In this document: positions 7,686 to 12,439 of the stretch, in pieces | Numbering within the stretch: position 1 is the first letter of the stretch | Layout: each line of letters begins with the position of its first letter | NCBI GenBank assembly: GCA_036397995.1 | Contig: DASWHX010000226.1 | Span: 1-12,439 of the forward strand | Length of the DNA: 12,439 bases | From: DASWHX01 sp036397995 | Lineage (GTDB): Bacteria > Bacteroidota > Bacteroidia > Cytophagales > Cyclobacteriaceae | Direction of reading: 5' to 3' | Translations under genes and position numbers: made by a program | Notes under the pieces: model-generated | Told to the model about the DNA's origin: nothing | Seen by the model: only the letters and a program-made list of their open reading frames with translations | Database searches by the model: none

Positions 7686-10109
7686 CTAATTCTGAAATTC
7701 CATATCATCATTCCCACCATTGTCATCATTATCTTCACCATTATCTTTGCGCTTCTGATTTATGCGGTAGGTGAAAGTAATGCGCAATTGGCGTGATCTC
7801 CACTGAAATTCAGATTCTGAGTAAAAATATTGCCCTTCAGAAATTCCACGGTATTTCCTGGTATTGAAAAGGTCGCGGATATTCAAACTTATGGTACCAT
7901 TACCTTTCAGGATCAGCCAGTTGGCTCCAATGTCTGCATGATATTGGCTCTTCCTCCTGCCCTGGGTAGTATTTTCCGGAGCCCTGTATCTTCCTCTAAG
8001 CTGTAGGTCAACTTTACCCAGATCGAACTTTGTTGAAAGATTAAATTGGGTAGTATAGGTTTCACTGCTGAGACGTTCGCCATTAAAATCTCCATCAACT
8101 TTGGCATGATAGAAATTTGCATTTCCATTCAGGTTTAGCCACTCCAGCGGATCGCTGGAGACGTTTAGTTCAATTCCGTATGATTCTTCCGATCCAAGGT
8201 TATGAGGTTGCGAATAAGTGGTACCATTAGTTTCGACATAATTTATCCGCTGAATCATACCTGAAGTATACCGGTAATAAATGCCACCGTACAAACTAGT
8301 TTTTTCCCTGTTGTTCAAATATCCTGCTTCGTAGGAGTTAGTGTATTCCGGATCCAGGTTTGGATTTCCGGTCCGGATATTCCTGGGATCATTGAATGAT
8401 AAAAATGGATTCAGGAACCAATGACGCGGCCTTGATAGTCTGCGGCTGTAACTTACTTGTATGGTATTTAATTCAGAGAGCTTGTAGGTCAGGTAAACGC
8501 TGGGAAAGAAATTCAAATAAGACTTTTTACTTTCTTCAGCCGTTTCACGCTGATAAGTTTTTATCCTTGTATTTTCCGCCCGCAATCCCACCTGGTATCC
8601 CCACTTGGGTAATTTATGCTCGAAAATGGCGTAGCCTGCATTTACATCCTCATCATATATAAATTGATTGGAGAAATTATCAAGGGAGATCCAATTTCCG
8701 GAGGTATTCTGTTCTTCCACCAGGTAATCACTCTCCATTTGCCGAAATGTGCCTCTATAGCCTGCTTCAAATTTAAATGCCTCATTCACCGGATATACAT
8801 AATCAAGTTGAGCCAGCCAATTCTGATCTCCTTCCCTGTTCGATGAGCGTTGGAATAAATATGGCGCATTATTGGTCAATGCATCGGATTCACTGATTTG
8901 TGATTTCTCAGTTTCTGAATTGTCTCTAAACTGAACTTCCGCGGCCAGCTCATGTCCATCGCCGGGCAATGTTTTTCGATAAACCAGTTGAAATTCCGAG
9001 TTTTGATCATCTTCAGTTTCATTGTCCAGCCTTAATGTTTTATCCAACAATACTCCATCACCGGAATAATCATCATAAATAATGCGGCTGTCATTGCTTT
9101 CATCAGAAATTCTATATAATCCTGAAGCTGTGATAACGTCGTTATCGGTGATATATGTGTCAATCCCGAATCTGAAAGAATTTCCAAAATCACCGCGCTC
9201 GCGATCCTGATCGCGGTAGGTAACATAAGTTGTATCAGGGAAGGTAAACTTCTGATACGACGATCCGCCACCAGGACGTTTGTCATAATCGATACCGTAA
9301 TTGGCGAAGAAATTAAATTTTCCTACTTTATAATTAAAATTAGTAGAAATACCAACATCAACAGGTAATCCGCCATTTATATTAAAAGAACCATTGAAAC
9401 CCATACGCTCCTGTTTTTTCAGAATAATGTTAATGATACCTGCGGTTCCTTCGGCATCATACCGGGCCGAGGGATTTGTGATAACTTCAACACTTTCTAT
9501 GAGGTCACCCTGCAGCATCCGCAAAGCATCAGGGCCGCTAATCCCAACAAGCCCGGATGGCTTTCCATCAACCAGAATTCTCACATTTTGATTTCCCCGG
9601 AGGCTTACATTGCCTTCTACATCCACGTTTATGGAAGGCAGGTTATCTAAAATATCCGCTGCATTAAGGGATACATTATTTATATTCTGCCCCACATTAA
9701 AAATCCGCTTATCCAATTCCAATCTCATTTGATTTTTCTCACCGGTGACCACTACTTCTTCCAGTAACTTCACAGCTTGCCGCATCGTAATGGTACCCAA
9801 TGATCTAGATTCTCCATCCGCCACGGTTACCAATATCCTGGAAAGCTCGTAAGAAATGGACTGAATTTCCAGGTAATATTGTGCAGGTTCCACTTCCAGC
9901 CTGAAAGCTCCATCAAAATCCGTTATCGCTCCATCCACCAAAGTAGAATCGGTTCTATATACGGCCACAGTTGTATATGGAAGAGTTTCTTTTGTGTTTA
10001 TATCTATTAACGTTCCGGTAATAACCGCCGATTTCTCCTGCCCAAAGGCAGTGTTGGCCAACATTAATACCAAAATCAATTTTAATACTATCGCTATTCC
10101 TATTCTCAC
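7686..10109 (-). CDS. TonB-dependent-receptor-like outer-membrane protein (OMP_b-brl_3 type)
   Basis: This 807-residue protein has a Sec signal (about 1-23, ending NTAFG/QE), a CarboxypepD_reg-like beta-sandwich (about 28-110), a plug domain (about 117-231, LEEVVVTGEK through GTAGIINIILKK, with VRILVDGKPSG at 176-186), and a long beta-barrel to about 783. It ends in an Asn/Asp-rich, charged tail of about 24 residues after the last strand (QLRITFTYRI). This arrangement is common in Bacteroidota and is distinct from SusC: the protein is shorter and no SusD-like partner lies next to it. It probably imports or binds a ligand at the outer membrane, but the ligand is unknown. The start is GTG at 10109: an in-frame TAA lies five codons upstream, and the first internal ATG (residue 16) would cut through the signal peptide. 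It is convergent with araA and probably has its own promoter. Confidence 0.88.
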   Translation of the reverse strand: MRIGIAIVLKLILVLMLANTAFGQEKSAVITGTLIDINTKETLPYTTVAVYRTDSTLVDGAITDFDGAFRLEVEPAQYYLEIQSISYELSRILVTVADGESRSLGTITMRQAVKLLEEVVVTGEKNQMRLELDKRIFNVGQNINNVSLNAADILDNLPSINVDVEGNVSLRGNQNVRILVDGKPSGLVGISGPDALRMLQGDLIESVEVITNPSARYDAEGTAGIINIILKKQERMGFNGSFNINGGLPVDVGISTNFNYKVGKFNFFANYGIDYDKRPGGGSSYQKFTFPDTTYVTYRDQDRERGDFGNSFRFGIDTYITDNDVITASGLYRISDESNDSRIIYDDYSGDGVLLDKTLRLDNETEDDQNSEFQLVYRKTLPGDGHELAAEVQFRDNSETEKSQISESDALTNNAPYLFQRSSNREGDQNWLAQLDYVYPVNEAFKFEAGYRGTFRQMESDYLVEEQNTSGNWISLDNFSNQFIYDEDVNAGYAIFEHKLPKWGYQVGLRAENTRIKTYQRETAEESKKSYLNFFPSVYLTYKLSELNTIQVSYSRRLSRPRHWFLNPFLSFNDPRNIRTGNPNLDPEYTNSYEAGYLNNREKTSLYGGIYYRYTSGMIQRINYVETNGTTYSQPHNLGSEESYGIELNVSSDPLEWLNLNGNANFYHAKVDGDFNGERLSSETYTTQFNLSTKFDLGKVDLQLRGRYRAPENTTQGRRKSQYHADIGANWLILKGNGTISLNIRDLFNTRKYRGISEGQYFYSESEFQWRSRQLRITFTYRINQKRKDNGEDNDDNGGNDDMEFQN

Positions 10110-10148
10110 TATCTTAAATTTTTACTTATCTAACAAACCATATTCTTG

Positions 10149-10181
10149 CAACCTTATTCTTGCTATTGTCTCATTAACAAA
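10149..10181 (-). promoter_or_regulatory. Candidate Bacteroidota promoter of the outer-membrane receptor gene
   Basis: Read on the minus strand, TTTG (10181-10178) is followed after 21 bases by TAAGGTTG (10156-10149), one mismatch from TAnnTTTG. The spacing fits the Bacteroidota sigma-70 pattern. Transcription would begin near 10143, about 34 bases before the GTG start at 10109. The location and spacing are right, but the call rests on a short motif. Confidence 0.4.
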
Positions 10182-10243
10182 AATAAAGTGGGAATTTGAA
10201 GCAAATTTGAAGTGTTCGCCCTTAAGATTTTGGTAATGCCATG

Positions 10244-10500
10244 GAGCCTTTTACGAGTGCCATTCTTTGCTGGCAAAAGTGGAAGTGTGGCACACGTTTG
10301 ATGTTACTTTTATTTACTTCTTCAAGTATTCCAGTAGAGCCTTTTTACGTGTGCCACACTTTGCCGGCAATAGGGGAAGTGTGGACATACGTTGATGTTT
10401 ACTTTCATTTACTCTTCAAGTATTCCGTTAGAGTCTTTTTACGTGCGCCACACTTTGCCGGCAATAGTGGAACGCGGACACACGCTAGATGTTAATTTAA
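10244..10500. repeat. Tandem 93-94-bp repeat, about 2.7 copies, each with an inner inverted repeat
   Basis: Three units begin at 10244, 10337 and 10431 with GAGCCTTTT, GAGCCTTTTT and GAGTCTTTTT. Units 1 and 2 are 93 and 94 bases; unit 3 breaks off after GATGTT near 10494. Shared blocks include CTTTGCyGGCAA, AAGTGTGG, GATGTT, and TTCAAGTATTCC near the end of the two full units. Over the first 42 bases, units 2 and 3 differ at only 3 positions; unit 1 is more diverged. Each unit holds an imperfect inverted repeat around the core. The array fills most of the 414-base gap between the kinase gene's 3' end and the receptor promoter; the remaining flanks (10110-10243, 10501-10523) show only the promoter candidate. 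An 84-codon plus-strand frame across the array changes frame between units and looks non-coding. Confidence 0.85.
10347..10392. repeat. Hairpin-forming inverted repeat, best-preserved copy (unit 2)
   Basis: The left arm ACGTGTGCCACACTT (10347-10361) pairs with the right arm AAGTGTGGACATACGT (10377-10392): eight perfect pairs next to the loop (CCACACTT / AAGTGTGG), then a bulge and further pairing out to ACGT. The 15-base loop overlaps a perfect 10-bp palindrome, TTGCCGGCAA (10361-10370). Equivalent but more decayed arms occur in unit 1 (ACGAGTGCCATTCTT with AAGTGTGGCACACGT) and unit 3. No T-run follows on either strand, so a simple intrinsic terminator is not indicated. Confidence 0.7.
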
Positions 10501-10523
10501 TTTGGATTTAAACTGAGACACTA

Positions 10524-11777
10524 TCAAAATTTTACAGTCAGAACGTGTTTGTTATCAGTGTAGTTATACGAGATCTGGAAATTGTTGGCTTCACAAATTT
10601 TTTGAACAATGGCAAGTCCGAGTCCCAGTGAGTCTCCACTTTGATCTTCCTTTCTGAAACGTTCAAAGAATAAGGCGGGATCTTTTTTTGGAACATTTCC
10701 CGTATTTTCAATGGTTAGGGATTCTGCATTTAATGAAACCCGGATTTTACCTTTTTCTATGTTATGCTTTATCGCGTTCTGGAGCAGGTTTGCAATTATA
10801 ACATCCATCAAAACCTGATCAGAGTGAACTTTGACATTGCCATCAATATTCTTGCTGAGTGTAAGTCCTTTGATTTCAATAAGTTCAGTGAAATCATCCA
10901 GAGTTTTTTCCACTAATGCAGACATATTCACTTCTTCAAGTTTATTAAATTCCTGGTTTTCAATTTTTGTTAATAATGCCAGCGAATGGCCCAGCCTGCT
11001 CAATTTTGTTAATGCTTCCTGGGCCGAAAGAATTTGCTTTAGCTCGTTATCATTAAGATTTGGAGAATCTATCAACAGTTGCAGTTTACTATTCATTATG
11101 GCCAGGGGAGTTTGCATTTCATGTGAGGCATTCTCTGTAAATTCTTTCAATGATTGGTAATCCATCTTCACTTTCCTGGTCATTTCAGAAATAAACTCAT
11201 TAAGCTGAGTGAATTCCCTGGTAGAAGTCTTCCGCAGATCAAGGGGATCAGATTTACTCAGACTAAATCCACTAATGAATTCTAAAGTTTTATTGAAGGG
11301 TTTGAACACTCTCGCGGAAAAAATGAAAGTTATTATAATTACAGCCACAAATAAGATCGCGTAGATTCCCAACATAGATTTATATACACCTTCAATAATA
11401 TCTTCCGCCTCAACAATTACGTCATACATTTCAAATCGATAGAATGTCCCGCTGACTTCGGTTATAGTCTTGAGCTTGACGTGTGGTTCAAGTCTTCGCA
11501 AGGTTGCGTGGATCACCACCGTATCGGTGAATTCAATTCTCTCTTCGCCCACTCCCTGAGGAACTCTTGTAATGGATACTTTCTCATGATTCAATGATTC
11601 GATTGGGACTCCCTTTTCAATTGAATTTTTCAGATAACCCAGTTGCTCTCTCAAATGTCTTTTTTGCTCCAAATTTACCTGGGTTTGAATGTTAACGTAT
11701 GTAATTATACCCCCGGCTATAATTACACCCAGTGTTATCAACAAATACAGTATTACTATTTTGTAGATTAATCTCAT
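10524..11777 (-). CDS. Sensor histidine kinase (two-component system)
   Basis: This 417-residue inner-membrane protein senses an unknown signal and should phosphorylate the response regulator encoded just upstream. It has one helix at about 5-28, a periplasmic sensor region of about 100 residues (31-132) with no family I recognise, a second helix (about 134-155), and a linker rather than a clear HAMP domain (about 156-205). The HisKA box FTENASHEMQTPLAIM carries the phospho-acceptor His219. The HATPase part has the N box NLLQNAIKHN (Asn334), an F box LFFERFRK (370-377) and the G2 box GLGLAI (385-390). The G1 box is unusual: the usual DxGxG is replaced by ENTGN (357-361). Its ATG overlaps the regulator's stop codon by 4 bases (ATGA). 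The tandem repeat lies just past its 3' end. Target genes cannot be inferred. Confidence 0.93.
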   Translation of the reverse strand: MRLIYKIVILYLLITLGVIIAGGIITYVNIQTQVNLEQKRHLREQLGYLKNSIEKGVPIESLNHEKVSITRVPQGVGEERIEFTDTVVIHATLRRLEPHVKLKTITEVSGTFYRFEMYDVIVEAEDIIEGVYKSMLGIYAILFVAVIIITFIFSARVFKPFNKTLEFISGFSLSKSDPLDLRKTSTREFTQLNEFISEMTRKVKMDYQSLKEFTENASHEMQTPLAIMNSKLQLLIDSPNLNDNELKQILSAQEALTKLSRLGHSLALLTKIENQEFNKLEEVNMSALVEKTLDDFTELIEIKGLTLSKNIDGNVKVHSDQVLMDVIIANLLQNAIKHNIEKGKIRVSLNAESLTIENTGNVPKKDPALFFERFRKEDQSGDSLGLGLAIVQKICEANNFQISYNYTDNKHVLTVKF

Positions 11778-12439
11778 TCAATTGTGCTTTTGAATTTATA
11801 CCCGGCACCGTACCGGGTAGTAATATAATCCCGGCAGCCATGTGCTGTTAGTTTTTTTCGCAGATTTTTGATATGCGTGTAAACAAAATCAAATGAATCA
11901 TTAAGGTCCATATAGTCGCCCCAAAGGTGTTCGGCAATTGTCTGACGGGTAATTATTCTTTCTTTGTTTGAAAGAAAAAATAATAAAAGTTCATATTCTT
12001 TTCGGGTAAGGGTTACTGGTTTTCCATGAACTTTGATTTCTTCCTTTACTGTATCAATCCGCATTTCTTTGAATTGTATTTCTGAGTGGCCATCAAATTT
12101 TTTCCTCCTGTTTATCGCGTTCAGGCGGGCATTCAGCTCGGTGAGTTGGAACGGTTTTGCCAAATAATCATCCGCGCCCAAATTCAAGCCTTTTATCTTA
12201 TCTCCGGTAGAATTTTTTGCAGATAAAATCAGTACGCCGCATTGCTTTCGTTCTTCTTTTATAGTTTTCAGAATATCCAAACCATCACCATCCGGAAGCA
12301 TCAAATCCAGGATGACAACATCATAATCGAAGGAAATTATCTTGTCAATTGCCTGTTTATAATTGTAGGCATTTTCACAAACAACACCTTCCCTGGTCAT
12401 AAAAGCCTCAATGCTTTCTGAAAGTGATTTGTTGTCCTC
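11774..12439 (-). CDS. OmpR/PhoB-family response regulator, 5' end beyond window
   Basis: The frame stays open to the right edge of the window, so the gene is cut there; 221 codons are visible. An internal ATG at 12400 is not the start, because the residues before it (EDNKSLSESIEAF) are the conserved acidic pocket and first helix of a receiver domain. Perhaps five to ten residues are missing. The receiver holds the phospho-acceptor Asp45 of the visible part (VVILDLMLPDGDG), Ser73 in ILSAK and Lys95 in YLAKPF. A winged-helix DNA-binding domain (about 122-217) follows, with LTRKEYELL, the recognition-helix region YTHIKNLRKKL and the wing TTRYGAGYKF. It is a DNA-binding transcription factor partnered with the kinase, whose gene overlaps it by 4 bases. 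Targets are unknown. Confidence 0.95.
   Translation of the reverse strand, partial: EDNKSLSESIEAFMTREGVVCENAYNYKQAIDKIISFDYDVVILDLMLPDGDGLDILKTIKEERKQCGVLILSAKNSTGDKIKGLNLGADDYLAKPFQLTELNARLNAINRRKKFDGHSEIQFKEMRIDTVKEEIKVHGKPVTLTRKEYELLLFFLSNKERIITRQTIAEHLWGDYMDLNDSFDFVYTHIKNLRKKLTAHGCRDYITTRYGAGYKFKSTIE

Noticed and set aside
7678..7699. AATTTC / GAAATT inverted repeat between araA and the receptor gene as a two-way terminator
   Set aside because: The stem is only six AT-rich pairs with a 10-base loop and no T-run; too weak to call.
10241..10495. 84-codon plus-strand open frame starting MEPFTSA
   Set aside because: It runs through the tandem repeat, and the 93/94-base units put successive copies in different frames, so the protein is not itself repetitive. 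Its composition (Cys, Trp, Phe-rich) and lack of any start signal point to a chance frame.
11774..12400. Response regulator starting at the ATG at 12400
   Set aside because: The frame continues to the window edge with EDNKSLSESIEAF, the expected receiver N-terminus including the acidic pocket, so the true start is outside the window.
1..12439. CRISPR array, tRNA or rRNA genes, insertion sequence, phage or defence genes
   Set aside because: No regularly spaced short repeats, no cloverleaf-like or rRNA segments and no transposase, integrase or nuclease-like frames were seen; the only repeat array is the 94-bp tandem one.

Overview
The window looks like a chromosomal segment of a Bacteroidota bacterium (Flavobacteriia or Cytophagia type). 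The signs are an outer-membrane receptor of the CarboxypepD_reg-like/plug/OMP_b-brl_3 architecture, genes with almost no Shine-Dalgarno sequences, candidate promoters resembling the Bacteroidota TTTG / TAnnTTTG pattern, and exported sugar enzymes including a lipoprotein mutarotase.

Layout. Positions 38-181 (minus) hold a 47-residue one-helix membrane protein. Positions 441-920 (plus) hold a GNAT acetyltransferase. Positions 924-6169 and 6180-7679 form a divergent L-arabinose block. To the left on the minus strand are a secreted GH127-type beta-L-arabinofuranosidase (2057-4027) and a lipoprotein aldose 1-epimerase (924-2060), overlapping by 4 bases. To the right on the plus strand are a Na+/sugar symporter (4301-6169) and L-arabinose isomerase AraA (6180-7679), 10 bases apart. 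A 0.25-kb intergenic region separates the two arms. Next comes a TonB-dependent-receptor-like outer-membrane protein (7686-10109, minus, GTG start), then a 0.4-kb gene-free stretch carrying about 2.7 degenerate tandem copies of a 93-94-bp repeat with an internal inverted repeat. The window closes with a two-component pair on the minus strand: a histidine kinase (10524-11777) and an OmpR-family response regulator (11774 to beyond the right edge), again joined by an ATGA overlap.

How the genes fit together. The arabinofuranosidase would release L-arabinose from plant-type arabinosides outside the cytoplasm. The envelope mutarotase would equilibrate the released sugar, the symporter would import it with Na+, and AraA would convert it to L-ribulose. 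The kinase and epimerase steps (araB, araD) are not in the window. The receptor and the two-component system have no sequence-proven link to arabinose.

The individual families are all known. The points most worth a second look are the hairpin-bearing tandem repeat, the mixed vSGLT/SGLT1-like sugar site of the symporter, the small membrane protein, and the unusual ATP-site motif of the kinase. I did not find a clearly new multi-gene system.
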